DNA from: Pseudomonas juntendi
GTDB taxonomy: Bacteria; Pseudomonadota; Gammaproteobacteria; Pseudomonadales; Pseudomonadaceae
Reading direction: 5' to 3'
NCBI RefSeq assembly: GCF_009932375.1
Contig: NZ_BLJG01000039.1
Coordinates: 1-64,000, forward strand
Length of the DNA: 64,000 bases
Shown: piece after piece, positions 35,337 through 45,115 of the stretch
Position numbering within the stretch: position 1 is the first letter of the stretch
How the letters are laid out: each line of letters begins with the position of its first letter
The notes under the pieces: generated by a model
The model's input: only the letters and a program-made list of their open reading frames with translations
Told to the model about the DNA's origin: nothing
Databases searched by the model: none
Program-made: the position numbers and the translations under genes

Positions 35337-36572
35337 ATGCAAACCAACCTCAGCGAAAGCGCCCGCCGCCTGCCCCGCGCCGACGAAGCCGAAAGCATCC
35401 TGCGCGCCTGTGTGCACTGTGGTTTCTGCACCGCCACCTGCCCCACCTACCAGTTGCTGGGTGACGAACTGGATGGCCCGCGCGGCCGCATTTACCTGAT
35501 CAAGCAGATGCTCGAAGGCGAGCCGGTCAGCGCCAGCACCCAACTGCACCTGGACCGTTGCCTGAGCTGCCGTAGCTGCGAGTCCACCTGCCCGTCCGGG
35601 GTGCGCTACCACGACCTGCTGGACATTGGCCGCGCCGTGGCCGAGCAGCAGGTGCCGCGACCACTTGGCCAGCGCCTGCTGCGCCAGGGCCTGCTCGCAG
35701 TGGTACCACGCCCGGCACTGTTCAAGGCGCTGACTCGCAGCGGCCAGGCCCTGCGAGCGCTGCTACCGGCCACGCTCAAGGGCAAGCTGCCGGCATCGGT
35801 GACACCGCCCGGCGAGCGCCCGGCGCCGCGCCATGCACGCCGGTTACTGATGCTCGAAGGCTGCGTGCAGGCGGCGTTCTCGCCCAATACCAACGCCGCT
35901 GCCACGCGCCTGCTCGACCGGCTGGGGATCAGTGTGCAGCCGATCCGCCAGGCCGGCTGCTGTGGCGCCGTGGACTACCACCTCAACGCCCAGGCGCAGG
36001 GCCTGCAGCGTGCAAGGCGCAACATCGACGCCTGGTGGCCCGCCATCGAGGCGGGTGCCGAAGCCATCGTGCAAACGGCCAGTGGCTGCGGCGCGTTCGT
36101 GCGCGACTACGGCCACCTGCTGGCAAAGGACCGCCAGTACGCAGCCAAGGCGGCGCGCGTCAGCGCGCTGGCCCGCGACCTGGTGGAGGTGCTGGCTGCC
36201 GAGCCCGTCGAGCAGTTGGGCCTGTGCGCTGAACAGCGCCTGGCCTTTCACTGCCCATGCACCCTGCAACATGCCCTGAAACTGGGCGGGGCGGTGGAGG
36301 CTTTGCTGACCCGCCTGGGCTTCACCCTGACCGCCGTGCCCGATGGCCACCTGTGTTGCGGGTCGGCGGGCACCTATTCGCTGACCCAGCCGGACCTGGC
36401 CCTGCAACTGCGCGACAACCGCCTGAACGCGCTGGAAAGCGGCAAGCCGCACATCATCGCCACGGCCAACATCGGCTGCCAGACCCACCTCGCCGGTGCA
36501 GGGCGCACCCCCGTCAGGCACTGGGTGGAAATCGTCGAAGCCGCCTTGCGGCCGGAGAGCACCCATGCATAG
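35337..36572 (+). CDS. glcF: Glycolate oxidase iron-sulfur subunit GlcF
   Basis: 411 residues. Two [4Fe-4S] ferredoxin motifs: CVHCGFCTATCPTY (about 26-39) and CLSCRSCESTCPSG (about 78-91). Two cysteine-rich CCG domains follow, one with GCCGAVDYHL and one with CCGSAGTYSLTQP. It links the flavin subunits to the quinone pool. The last codons overlap the start of glcG by eight bases. Confidence 0.95.
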   Translation: MQTNLSESARRLPRADEAESILRACVHCGFCTATCPTYQLLGDELDGPRGRIYLIKQMLEGEPVSASTQLHLDRCLSCRSCESTCPSGVRYHDLLDIGRAVAEQQVPRPLGQRLLRQGLLAVVPRPALFKALTRSGQALRALLPATLKGKLPASVTPPGERPAPRHARRLLMLEGCVQAAFSPNTNAAATRLLDRLGISVQPIRQAGCCGAVDYHLNAQAQGLQRARRNIDAWWPAIEAGAEAIVQTASGCGAFVRDYGHLLAKDRQYAAKAARVSALARDLVEVLAAEPVEQLGLCAEQRLAFHCPCTLQHALKLGGAVEALLTRLGFTLTAVPDGHLCCGSAGTYSLTQPDLALQLRDNRLNALESGKPHIIATANIGCQTHLAGAGRTPVRHWVEIVEAALRPESTHA

Positions 36573-36963
36573 CAAACCCGTGATCGGCCTGGCCGAGGTT
36601 ACCCGTGTACTTGAGGCTGCGCGCCAGCATGCCTTGGCCGAACAGTGGCCTGTGACCATCGTGGTGGTCGACGACGGCGGGCACCCCCTGGCCCTGCACC
36701 GCCTGGATGGTTGTGCGCCAGCCAGTGCCTACATTGCCATGGAAAAGGCCCGCACCTCGGCGCTGGGGCGCAAGGAAACCCGGGACTACGAAGACATGGT
36801 CAATCGCGGACGCACCGCGTTCGTCACCGCACCGCTGCTGACCTGCCTGGAGGGCGGTGTACCGCTGCAGGTGCAGGGCCAGGTGGTGGGTGCCATTGGC
36901 GTGTCGGGGGTCAAGCCCGACCAGGACGCACAAGTGGCCAAGGCGGGCGCAGCAGCGTTGTGA
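36565..36963 (+). CDS. glcG: GlcG/HbpS-like protein of the glycolate operon
   Basis: 132 residues, HbpS/GlcG (DUF336) fold: early EVTRVLEAARQHAL helix, VVVDDGGHPLALHRLDG and the closing GVSGVKPDQDAQVAKAGAAAL. The exact role in glycolate metabolism is not known; relatives bind haem or cobalamin. It overlaps glcF by eight bases and ends the operon. Confidence 0.9.
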   Translation: MHSKPVIGLAEVTRVLEAARQHALAEQWPVTIVVVDDGGHPLALHRLDGCAPASAYIAMEKARTSALGRKETRDYEDMVNRGRTAFVTAPLLTCLEGGVPLQVQGQVVGAIGVSGVKPDQDAQVAKAGAAAL

Positions 36964-37094
36964 AGGCTGCACAGACGGTTGCCACTCGGGCAGACTCAGA
37001 ATTCCCCTACAAAATGTTCGGACGCGTCTTACTTGCCGCCTCAGCGTTGAGAAAACAAGATCGGCGCAGCATGACCAGCCAGGGGAAACGCCGC

Positions 37095-37433
37095 ATGCAC
37101 CCGTACGCACGCTCCATTGCCGAACTGCGCAGCAGCCTGCGCGAAATGCTCGCCCATGACATCAGCAACCCTGATGACGACCCGCACCTGTCGGGGGTGA
37201 TGTTCTTCTGCGCTACAGACGAACAGACCCGTTTGCTGATCGAGCGCATCGAGCTGCTGGCCAGCGAGGTGCTTTTCGACCCGAACGGGCGCGCCATTGC
37301 CGAGCACATGCGCGCGGCGGCAATCGACGGCGTATGCATCAAACGCAACCGCAAGGCAGCCACAGACGAAACCCAGATACGCATTGCCCTGGCGGGCAAA
37401 GGCTACATCACCATCAGCACCGCCCGGCTCTGA
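37095..37433 (+). CDS. Small hypothetical protein
   Basis: 112 residues from MHPYARSIAEL, preceded by AGGGGA nine bases upstream; an in-frame ATG 24 bases earlier has no ribosome-binding sequence. No family recognised. An amphipathic helix rich in acidic and basic residues (about 5-60, including ERIELLASEVLFD) precedes a basic stretch KRNRKAA. No signal peptide, membrane segment or cysteine pair. The codon use resembles its neighbours. It lies between glcG and a MocR-type regulator without obvious link to either. Confidence 0.6.
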   Translation: MHPYARSIAELRSSLREMLAHDISNPDDDPHLSGVMFFCATDEQTRLLIERIELLASEVLFDPNGRAIAEHMRAAAIDGVCIKRNRKAATDETQIRIALAGKGYITISTARL

Positions 37434-37517
37434 CAGCCGTAGCGCAAGGCGCGCGGCCCGGCGCACACGGCGCAGCCAATCCGCTATCCTGTGGGCACCC
37501 CCGCTCCGGACCGTTCC

Positions 37518-38951
37518 ATGGAACTGCACATTCGCCTGGATGGCCGCAAAGGCCTCACCGACCAGCTTTACCAGCAATTGCGCGCTGGCATCGACAGTGG
37601 CCACCTGGCAGCGGGCACCCAGCTGCCACCCACCCGTCTGTTGGCCGAACAACTGGGTGTGTCGCGCAAGACGGTAGCCGAAGCCTACTCACGCCTGACC
37701 TATGACAACCTGCTCAGCGGTGTGGTGGGCCGTGGCACATTCGTCACGCCGCGCCAGCCGCTGCGCAGCAGCGAACCTGCCGCCATCACCCTGGCCGCCA
37801 GTGCATCGCTCGAACGCTGGCAAGCGGGCGCCACGGTGCTCAGCCAACGCCAGGCGCAGGCCCCTTCACGCTACGATTTCATCGGCGGCGTATCGAGCAA
37901 GGCCCAATTCCCCTTCGACCAGTGGCGCAGTTGCCTGAACTACGCCCTGCGGCGCAGCCAGCGCCACCCCGAACGGCATTTTACGGCCCAGGGTTTGCCT
38001 GAACTACGCCAGGCCATCGCCCACCACATCGCCTACACCCGTGGCGTGCACTGCAGCGCAGCCGACCTGCTGGTGTGCAACGGCGCCCAGCAGGCCCTGG
38101 ACCTGATCGCCCGCGTGCTGGTCGAGCCAGGTTGCCAGGTGGCCATGGAAGACCCCGGTTACCCACCGGCACGGCAGCTGTTCCTGGCCCTGGGCGCGCA
38201 GCTGCAGTCGGTACCGGTCGACGACCAAGGCCTGTGCGTCGAGCACATCGCCGACGGCACCCGGCTGATCTACGTCACGCCGTCTCACCAGTTCCCGCTG
38301 GGCATGCCGATGAGCGAGGCGCGCCGGCACGCGCTGCTGGCGCGGGCTGCGCAGCTGGGGGCGCTGATCATCGAAGACGACTACGACTGTGAATTCCGCT
38401 ACCACGGGCCCGCTGCGGATGCCTTGCAGCGCCTGGACCGACAGGGGCTGGTGGCCTACGTGGGCACGTTTTCCAAGACTCTTTTGCCTGAGCTGCGCCT
38501 GGGCTACGCCGTGCTGCCGCCTGCCGTACTGCAGGCCGCCTGTGTGGCCAAGCACCTCAGTGACTGGCACAGCCCGAGCTTGCTGCAGTGGGCCTTGGCG
38601 CGCTTTCTTGCCGAGGGCCACCTGCACAAGCACATTCGCCGTTGCCATGAGGTCTACAGCGCGCGCCGCGAACGCATGCTGGCGCGCCTGCAGGGCGACC
38701 TGGCCCCTTGGTTCAGCGCGGTTCCGGCCAGCGCCGGCTTTCATCTGAGCGCGATGGCCAGACCAGGGGTCGACGTGGAATTACTGGCCAACCTGGCGCG
38801 CAAGGTCGAGGTCGGCCTGTACCCACTGGCGCCGTTCTTCAGCGAAGCGCCTGCGCGGCAGGGCTTGCTGATGGGTTTCGGTGCCATTGAGCTGCTGGAT
38901 ATCGACCCCGCACTGGATCGTGTGCGCGACACCCTGCAGCACCTCAACTGA
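37518..38951 (+). CDS. MocR/PdxR-type GntR-aminotransferase regulator
   Basis: 477 residues. GntR winged helix at the N-terminus (about 8-72, RLLAEQLGVSRKTVAEAYSRL) fused to a class-I aminotransferase-like domain (about 115-470). The PLP-binding lysine is in GTFSKTLLPELRLGY; EDDYDCEF supplies the aspartate for the pyridine ring. Such proteins sense PLP or amino compounds. Its last eight bases overlap the convergent transporter gene. The target could be the upstream hypothetical or the transporter; unproven. Confidence 0.88.
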   Translation: MELHIRLDGRKGLTDQLYQQLRAGIDSGHLAAGTQLPPTRLLAEQLGVSRKTVAEAYSRLTYDNLLSGVVGRGTFVTPRQPLRSSEPAAITLAASASLERWQAGATVLSQRQAQAPSRYDFIGGVSSKAQFPFDQWRSCLNYALRRSQRHPERHFTAQGLPELRQAIAHHIAYTRGVHCSAADLLVCNGAQQALDLIARVLVEPGCQVAMEDPGYPPARQLFLALGAQLQSVPVDDQGLCVEHIADGTRLIYVTPSHQFPLGMPMSEARRHALLARAAQLGALIIEDDYDCEFRYHGPAADALQRLDRQGLVAYVGTFSKTLLPELRLGYAVLPPAVLQAACVAKHLSDWHSPSLLQWALARFLAEGHLHKHIRRCHEVYSARRERMLARLQGDLAPWFSAVPASAGFHLSAMARPGVDVELLANLARKVEVGLYPLAPFFSEAPARQGLLMGFGAIELLDIDPALDRVRDTLQHLN

Positions 38952-40137
38952 CCGGTGCCGCCTTGCCGGTTGCCGGGCGGGCGATGGCGGCCGAGTAACC
39001 GCGCGGGTTGAAAAACGTGGTGACCCACAGCATGGCCAGCACGGTGACCGTCAACAGGGTCCACGACGCCTGGAAGTCACCACTGACATCCCGCAGCCAA
39101 CCGGTGATGTAGGGCACGATCCCGGTGATGATGAAGCCGATGCCCTGCACAAATGCCGCCAGGCTGCCCGCCTCGGCTGGTGTTTGCAAATGCTCCAGGG
39201 TCAGCGTAAGGCACTGGCTGAAGCAAGCGCCCAGGCCGAAACCGATCAGCGCCACCCACAGCCCCGGGGCCACGGTGGGGGCCAGTAACAGGCCGAGAAA
39301 GCCGACCAGCTGAATTGCCAGCGCCAGCCACAAACCGGGGCGCCGGTCAGCATAGCGCCGCAGCAACAGCGGCAAACCGAGCGCGCCGGCCACCTGGAAA
39401 ATGGTCATCAGGCCCACCAGGTCGGCGCCACCCTGGGCGCTGCCGCCGTGCTCGGTGTGGTAGGCCGGCAACCACGCCACCATGCTGGTGTAACCGCCAT
39501 TGATCAAGCCGAAGTACAGGGCCAGCAACCAGGCCCGGCGCGTGCCGAACCAGTGCCCACCGGATGCCCCTGCCAGCTTCGCTGTGCCATGGCGTGGCCG
39601 CAGCACGGCCCAGGCCAGCAACGCCAGCACGGCCGGCACCGCCCACAGGCCCAGGCCAGCCTGCCAGTGGCCGAAGTGCGCACTGATGTGCGGGCCCAGC
39701 ACTGCCGCCAGGCCACCGCCACTCATCAGCGCCGCCGAATACAGGCCCATGGCCGCCGCCAGGCGGCGGGGGAACCAGCGGTTCACCAGCCCCGGCATCA
39801 TGCCCTGTACCACCGCTACGCCCAGGCCAGCGACCACCGCACTGGCGATCAGTGCCCAGGCACTGTCCAGTTGCAGGCGCCACAGGCAAGCCATGGCAAT
39901 CGCCGCCAGGCCGCCCAGCATACCGCCGTGCTCGCTGAGCCAGCGCCGCAGCCACGGCTGCAGCAACGGCACCAGGCCCATGCAGAGCACCGGCAAAGCG
40001 GTCAGCAGGGCGGCCTGCTGGTAGCCCAGCCCGGTAGTGGCGCGCATGGGCTCGAGCAAGGGGCCGATACTGGTCAGGATGGGCCGCAGGTTCAGGGCCA
40101 ACAAAATCACCAGCAACAGGTTCAGCGCAGGTCTCAT
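38944..40137 (-). CDS. MFS transporter, CynX/NimT family
   Basis: 397 residues with twelve membrane helices. The N-terminal LLALNLRPILTSIGPLL, the central MPGLVNRWFPRRLAAAMGLYSAA and HWFGTRRAW loop match the CynX/NimT (cyanate/2-nitroimidazole) branch. Substrate unknown. It converges on the MocR-type regulator with an eight-base overlap. Confidence 0.82.
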   Translation of the reverse strand: MRPALNLLLVILLALNLRPILTSIGPLLEPMRATTGLGYQQAALLTALPVLCMGLVPLLQPWLRRWLSEHGGMLGGLAAIAMACLWRLQLDSAWALIASAVVAGLGVAVVQGMMPGLVNRWFPRRLAAAMGLYSAALMSGGGLAAVLGPHISAHFGHWQAGLGLWAVPAVLALLAWAVLRPRHGTAKLAGASGGHWFGTRRAWLLALYFGLINGGYTSMVAWLPAYHTEHGGSAQGGADLVGLMTIFQVAGALGLPLLLRRYADRRPGLWLALAIQLVGFLGLLLAPTVAPGLWVALIGFGLGACFSQCLTLTLEHLQTPAEAGSLAAFVQGIGFIITGIVPYITGWLRDVSGDFQASWTLLTVTVLAMLWVTTFFNPRGYSAAIARPATGKAAPVS

Positions 40138-40337
40138 GGTCGTTCATTTCTCTTCGTGCCAGATCGACCATTATCCCGGCTTGGCTGGCTGCGCAGAAAT
40201 GAAGAGATTGGATGCCTGTCAGTGGCCAGCTGAATGGACATTGGCCTCCTGCGCAAGCGTGCAATTGGCTATCGGGGTGGCCAATCAACGGCGCTACAGT
40301 AGCGCCATCACCCCCCACATCCGCATTGGAGACAGCC

Positions 40338-40778
40338 ATGCACAACCGTATCGAATGGGCCAAGCACGCGCCCGAAGCCTACAAAGCCATGGTCGGCCTG
40401 GAACAGGCGCTGGCCAGGTGCGGCCTGGAAAACTCGCTGCTGGAACTGGTGCGCCTGCGCGCCTCGCAGATCAACGGCTGCGCCTATTGCGTCAACCTGC
40501 ATGCCAACGATGCGCGCAAGGCCGGTGAGACCGAGGCACGCCTGCAAACACTGTGCGTGTGGCAGGAAACCGCGTACTTCACCCCGCGTGAACGGGCAGC
40601 ACTGGCCTGGCTCGAAAGCCTTACCCGCCTGCCTGAACGGGGTGCGCCGCAGGGCGAGTACGAAGCCCTGCTGCAGCACTTCGAGCCGGCCGAAGTGGTC
40701 AACCTGACCTTGGCGATCGCCACCATCAATGCCTGGAACCGCTTCGGGGTGGGCTTCGCCATGGTGCCGGCGGGCTGA
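40338..40778 (+). CDS. AhpD-like carboxymuconolactone decarboxylase-family protein
   Basis: 146 residues. The CMD fold and the redox motif CAYCVNLHANDARKAGE (about 50-66) match AhpD-like alkylhydroperoxidases: two cysteines in CxxC and a histidine four positions later. Likely a small peroxidase or disulfide reductase. It is not a true protocatechuate-pathway decarboxylase, which lacks the CxxC. Confidence 0.88.
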   Translation: MHNRIEWAKHAPEAYKAMVGLEQALARCGLENSLLELVRLRASQINGCAYCVNLHANDARKAGETEARLQTLCVWQETAYFTPRERAALAWLESLTRLPERGAPQGEYEALLQHFEPAEVVNLTLAIATINAWNRFGVGFAMVPAG

Positions 40779-40823
40779 GTGTTGGCGCGGTGGCACCCGC
40801 GCAAGGGTCGGCACTGGCCAAGA

Positions 40824-41834
40824 TCAGCGCCCGGCCAACCGCGCGCGGTAGCTACCGGGGCTCTGCCCGGTCCATTTCTTGAACGCCCGGTGGAACGCGC
40901 TGGGCTCCTGAAAGCCGGCCTGCTCGGCGATCTCGGCAATGCTCAGCACGCCTTCGCGCAAGCGCTCGAAAGCCATCGCCCGGCGTACCTCGTCCTTGAT
41001 CTGCTGGTAGGAGCGCCCCTCGCGCTCCAACTGCCGGCGGAAGGTGCTGGCACTGATACCCTGCTGCTGTGCCAGCGACGCCAACGTGGGCCACTGCCCA
41101 TAGCCACGCGCCCGTAAATGCCGGTACACCTCGGCCACCAGGCCGTTCTGGTTGCGAAAGCGAATGACCAGCCCCTGCGGCGCGCTGCGCAGGAAGGTTT
41201 TCAGCGCCGCCACGTCCTGGACCACCGGCCGGCGCAGGCAGGCACTGTCGAACTCCACCTCGGTACGCCCGCTGCCCAGGCGCAGGTCCGGCCCCCACAA
41301 CAGCAGGTCATCCTCCTGGGCTGGGCGGGCCACTGCCAGTTCGGTCCGGTCAATCGCCACCCTGCGCCCGCCCAGCCAGCACAGCAGGCCGACCATCAGC
41401 ACCAGGTAGGTTTCCTCGGCGTATACCCGGGTCAACGGGTCGGCGATGCTCGACTGCACGCTGATCAGCGCCCGGCTACCGCGCACGGTCAGGCTGCCGC
41501 GCAGATCGTGCAGGAACAGGCCAAAGCCTGCCAGGCACTGGCGTAGAGCCTTTTCCAGGTTGGGTTCCAGGATCAGGCCCCGACAGATCAGGGCGAAACT
41601 GCCCAACGGCATGCCATGGCTGTCGAGGCGGAAGAACTCATCGTCCAGGCGCCGGATCATTGCCAGCCATAGCTCGGCGAAGGCCCGGGCCGGCACCCGC
41701 GCCTGCGGTTGGTCGAGCAGGTGCGGGTCGATGCCCACCGCACGCAAATGCGCGTCACGCTCGGCGGGGCAATCGCGCAGGGCATGCAGCATGGCGTTGA
41801 GGAAGTACACGGCGACCGAATCGCTATCGCGCAT
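40824..41834 (-). CDS. AraC-family transcriptional regulator
   Basis: 336 residues. The N-terminal arabinose-binding-like domain (about 20-205, AELWLAMIRRLDDEFF) matches the OruR/ArgR-like group. The C-terminal AraC HTH (about 240-330) reads ISASTFRRQLEREG and IAEIAEQAGFQEPSAFHRAF. It is divergent from the thiolase-dehydrogenase operon across a 170-base region and is the likely local activator of that operon. Confidence 0.88.
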   Translation of the reverse strand: MRDSDSVAVYFLNAMLHALRDCPAERDAHLRAVGIDPHLLDQPQARVPARAFAELWLAMIRRLDDEFFRLDSHGMPLGSFALICRGLILEPNLEKALRQCLAGFGLFLHDLRGSLTVRGSRALISVQSSIADPLTRVYAEETYLVLMVGLLCWLGGRRVAIDRTELAVARPAQEDDLLLWGPDLRLGSGRTEVEFDSACLRRPVVQDVAALKTFLRSAPQGLVIRFRNQNGLVAEVYRHLRARGYGQWPTLASLAQQQGISASTFRRQLEREGRSYQQIKDEVRRAMAFERLREGVLSIAEIAEQAGFQEPSAFHRAFKKWTGQSPGSYRARLAGR

Positions 41835-42004
41835 GGCGGTGTTCGCTGTCTATGCTGAGTGGCAAAAAGTGCCAGGTTGTTTGAACAGTTCCGGCATAGG
41901 CTGCAACAGAGCCTTTGCCTAGACTCGGACCCACTTCGGGACCTCGCCGGCCATTCTCGCAGAGCCTGGCCCAGTCCCGCCATGCCTATGCAATCGGAGC
42001 CTCT

Positions 42005-43189
42005 ATGAGCAGCGCAGAAATCTACGTCGTCAGTGCCGTCCGTTCAGCCATCGGTGGCTTTGGCGGCTCCCTCAAGGACCTGCCGCTGGCCGACCTGGCC
42101 AGCGCCATCACCCGCGCCGCCATCGAGCGCTCGGGGCTGGCCGCCGAACAGATCGGCCACGTGGTAATGGGCACGGTGATCCCTACCGAACCCCGTGATG
42201 CCTACCTGGCGCGGGTTGCGGCCATGAACGCCGGCATCCCCAAGGAAACGCCGGCGTTCAATGTCAACCGCCTGTGTGGCTCGGGCCTGCAGGCCATTGT
42301 TTCGGCGGCCCAAGGGCTGCTGCTGGGCGACACCGACGTGGCCATTGCCGCTGGCGCCGAGTCCATGAGCCGCGGCCCTTACCTGCTGCCACAGGCACGC
42401 TGGGGCGCGCGCATGGGTGACCTGCAAGGCATCGACTACACCGTCGGGGTACTGCACGACCCCTTCCAGCACTTCCACATGGGCATCACCGCCGAGAACG
42501 TCTCGGCCAGCCAGGGTATTACCCGCGAAATGCAGGACGAGCTGGCCCTGACCAGCCAGCGCCGGGCCGCTCGCGCCATTGCCGAGGGCCGCTTCACCAG
42601 CCAGATCGTGCCGTTGGAACTCAAAACCCGCAAAGGCAGCGTGCAGTTCAGTGTCGATGAACATGTGCGCGGTGAGGTCACGGCCGAGCAACTGGCCGGC
42701 ATGAAGCCGGTGTTCAAGAAAGACGGCACCGTGACTGCCGGTAACGCCAGTGGCATCAACGACGGCGCCGCTGGTCTGGTGCTGGCCAGCGGTGACGCGG
42801 TGCGGCGCCTGGGCCTCAAGCCACTGGCCCGGCTGGTGGGCTACGCACACGCCGGGGTGGAACCCGAGTTGATGGGCCTGGGGCCGATCCCCGCCACCCG
42901 CAAGGTGCTGGAGAAGACCGGCCTGAAGGTGCAGGACCTGGATGTGATCGAGTCCAACGAAGCCTTCGCCGCCCAGGCTTGCGCGGTGGCCCGCGAACTG
43001 GGCTTCGACCCGGAAAAGGTCAACCCCAACGGTTCGGGCATTTCCCTGGGCCACCCGGTGGGTGCCACCGGCGCGATCATCGCCACCAAGGCCATCCATG
43101 AATTGCAGCGCATTCAGGGGCGCTACGCCCTGGCCACCATGTGCATAGGTGGCGGCCAAGGCATCGCCGTGGTCTTCGAGCGGGTTTGA
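42005..43189 (+). CDS. Acetyl-CoA acetyltransferase / beta-ketothiolase
   Basis: 394 residues. The thiolase nucleophile cysteine lies in [11 protein letters not shown] (about 85-95). The C-terminal features [21 protein letters not shown] and CIGGGQG supply the other catalytic residues. It makes or cleaves short 3-ketoacyl-CoA, such as acetoacetyl-CoA. The gene pairs with a 3-hydroxyacyl-CoA dehydrogenase 12 bases downstream, fitting catabolism of short branched or straight acids. Start [11 protein letters not shown] selected; the longer frame lies in the promoter. Confidence 0.92.
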   Translation: MSSAEIYVVSAVRSAIGGFGGSLKDLPLADLASAITRAAIERSGLAAEQIGHVVMGTVIPTEPRDAYLARVAAMNAGIPKETPAFNVNRLCGSGLQAIVSAAQGLLLGDTDVAIAAGAESMSRGPYLLPQARWGARMGDLQGIDYTVGVLHDPFQHFHMGITAENVSASQGITREMQDELALTSQRRAARAIAEGRFTSQIVPLELKTRKGSVQFSVDEHVRGEVTAEQLAGMKPVFKKDGTVTAGNASGINDGAAGLVLASGDAVRRLGLKPLARLVGYAHAGVEPELMGLGPIPATRKVLEKTGLKVQDLDVIESNEAFAAQACAVARELGFDPEKVNPNGSGISLGHPVGATGAIIATKAIHELQRIQGRYALATMCIGGGQGIAVVFERV

Positions 43190-43201
43190 GGAAACTGAAA
43201 G

Positions 43202-44050
43202 ATGAACATTGAACAGATCGCCGTGATCGGCGCCGGCACCATGGGCAACGGCATCGCCCAAGTGTGTGCGGTGGCAGGCTACCAGGTGCTGCTGGTGGAC
43301 GTGGCCGACGCCGCCCTGGAGCGCGGGGTGGCAACGCTAGGCAAGAACCTCGAGCGCCAGGTCAGCAAAGGGACCCTCGCCGCCGAGCAGGCAGCGGCAG
43401 CCAAAACCCGGATCCGCACCAGCACCGACTACGGCCAGCTGGCCACGATGCAGATGGTGATCGAAGCGGCCACCGAGAACCTGCAGCTCAAGCAACGCAT
43501 CCTGCAGCAGGTGGCAAGCAACGTCGCCGCCGATTGCCTGATCGCGACCAATACCTCGTCGCTGTCGGTGACCCAGTTGGCCGCCAGCATCGAGCACCCC
43601 GAGCGCTTCATTGGCGTGCACTTCTTCAACCCGGTGCCGATGATGGCGCTGGTCGAGATCATTCGTGGCCTGCAGACCAGCGACGGTACCTACGCCCAGG
43701 CATTGCTGGTGACAGAGAAGCTGGGCAAGACCCCGATCACTGCTGGCAACCGGCCGGGCTTCGTGGTCAATCGCATCCTGGTGCCGATGATCAACGAAGC
43801 GATATTCGTACGCCAGGAAGGCCTGGCCAGCGCCGAGGACATCGACACCGGCATGCGCCTTGGCTGCAACCAGCCGATCGGCCCACTGGCGCTGGCCGAC
43901 CTGATCGGCCTGGACACCTTGCTGGCGATCATGGAGGCCTTCCATGAGGGCTTCAACGACAGCAAGTACCGCCCTGCCCCGCTGCTCAAGGAGATGGTGG
44001 CGGCCGGCTGGCTGGGGCGCAAGAGCGGCCGCGGCTTCTTCACCTACTGA
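43202..44050 (+). CDS. 3-hydroxybutyryl-CoA dehydrogenase
   Basis: 282 residues, the normal length. N-terminal NAD-binding IGAGTMGNGIAQVCA (about 9-23), catalytic histidine and glutamate region GVHFFNPVPMMALVEII (about 138-154) and the C-terminal dimer domain with NRPGFVVNRIL. It oxidises 3-hydroxybutyryl-CoA to acetoacetyl-CoA, the substrate of the thiolase encoded upstream. The TetR gene starts 12 bases after it, so all three genes probably form one operon. Confidence 0.92.
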   Translation: MNIEQIAVIGAGTMGNGIAQVCAVAGYQVLLVDVADAALERGVATLGKNLERQVSKGTLAAEQAAAAKTRIRTSTDYGQLATMQMVIEAATENLQLKQRILQQVASNVAADCLIATNTSSLSVTQLAASIEHPERFIGVHFFNPVPMMALVEIIRGLQTSDGTYAQALLVTEKLGKTPITAGNRPGFVVNRILVPMINEAIFVRQEGLASAEDIDTGMRLGCNQPIGPLALADLIGLDTLLAIMEAFHEGFNDSKYRPAPLLKEMVAAGWLGRKSGRGFFTY

Positions 44051-44062
44051 GGCCCAGGCGCC

Positions 44063-44644
44063 ATGCCCCCGATCAATGCCGCGATGCGTTGTGCCAATTT
44101 CGAAGAGCGACGTGAACAGGCCATGGCGCTGTTTGCCGAAAAAGGCTTTGGCCAGGTCAGCATGCGCGAATTGGCCGCACATGTCGGGCTGACGGCCGGC
44201 TCGCTGTACCACCACTTTCCCAGCAAGCAGGACCTGCTGTTCGACTTGATCGAGGAACTGTACGAGGAGTTGCAGGCCCTGCTGGACCAGGGGCGGCGGG
44301 CCGTGGCCCGCGGCGCTTCAGCCTTGAATTGCCTGATCGCGGCGCATTGGCATTTGCATGCCGAACGGCCCCTGCAGTTTCGTTTGGCTGAGCGTGATTT
44401 CTGTTGCCTGAGCGAGGCCCAGCAGGCACGCCTGACGCAGTTGCGCGGGCGTTATGAGGCCGGGCTGTTGCGGCTGATCGCGCCGCAGGCGAAGCTGCAG
44501 GGGCCAGCCTTGGTGGCCACCGCGCAGGTGGTTGCAACGCTGCTGAACCAGTTGCCCGGCGCGCTGCAGGCATTGCCTGAAGCGCAAGCGCTGGTGTTGA
44601 TGGAGAGCATGGTGCTGGGTGGGCTGGAACGGACCTTGCGTTGA
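44063..44644 (+). CDS. TetR-family regulator
   Basis: 193 residues. The helix-turn-helix (about 20-60) reads VSMRELAAHVGLTAGSLYHHFPSKQDLLF. The C-terminal helical domain is ligand-binding; ligand unknown but probably an acyl-CoA given its operon. Twelve bases after the dehydrogenase gene. May autoregulate the operon together with the divergent AraC regulator. Confidence 0.88.
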   Translation: MPPINAAMRCANFEERREQAMALFAEKGFGQVSMRELAAHVGLTAGSLYHHFPSKQDLLFDLIEELYEELQALLDQGRRAVARGASALNCLIAAHWHLHAERPLQFRLAERDFCCLSEAQQARLTQLRGRYEAGLLRLIAPQAKLQGPALVATAQVVATLLNQLPGALQALPEAQALVLMESMVLGGLERTLR

Positions 44645-44692
44645 TCAGCACCGGCCCGTCAGCGCGCGCCGGTGACAGGGCCTTGACGGGTA

Positions 44693-45070
44693 TCAGCGCA
44701 GCAGTGCCTGGATCTGCTCGTGCAAGGTGTCCAGGTCGAACGGCTTGGCCAGGATCGGTGCCTTGCGGGTGATCGGGCTTCCGGACTCGAGGATCTCGGC
44801 GGGGTAGCCGCTGATGAAGATCACTTTCAGGTCGGGCCGCAACTTCACCGCCGGCTCGGCGATTTCCACCCCGGAGATCCCGCCCGGCAGGCGGAAGTCG
44901 GTCACCATCAGGTCCAGGTGCGGCTTGCTGGCCAGGATGGCAAACGCCTGTTCACCGTCCTCGGCGACCAGCACGTGGTAGCCCTCGCCCGCCAGGTAGT
45001 CCCGCAGAATCATGCGTATCGCTGGTTCGTCCTCGACCACCAGCACTACGTCTTGTGCATCTTCACTCAT
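44693..45070 (-). CDS. Single-domain response regulator (CheY-like)
   Basis: 125 residues. A receiver fold with acidic pocket VVEDEPAIR, phosphoacceptor aspartate in MVTDFRLPG (about 57-65), threonine/serine switch in FISGYPAE and lysine in ILAKPFD. No output domain. Start MSEDAQDV follows AAGG. It is last in the minus-strand signalling cluster and may be phosphorylated by either kinase encoded upstream. Confidence 0.92.
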   Translation of the reverse strand: MSEDAQDVVLVVEDEPAIRMILRDYLAGEGYHVLVAEDGEQAFAILASKPHLDLMVTDFRLPGGISGVEIAEPAVKLRPDLKVIFISGYPAEILESGSPITRKAPILAKPFDLDTLHEQIQALLR

Positions 45071-45115
45071 GTTAACGCCTTGAAAATTCTTCCAGTTGGC
45101 CATCAGACCCCAGGC

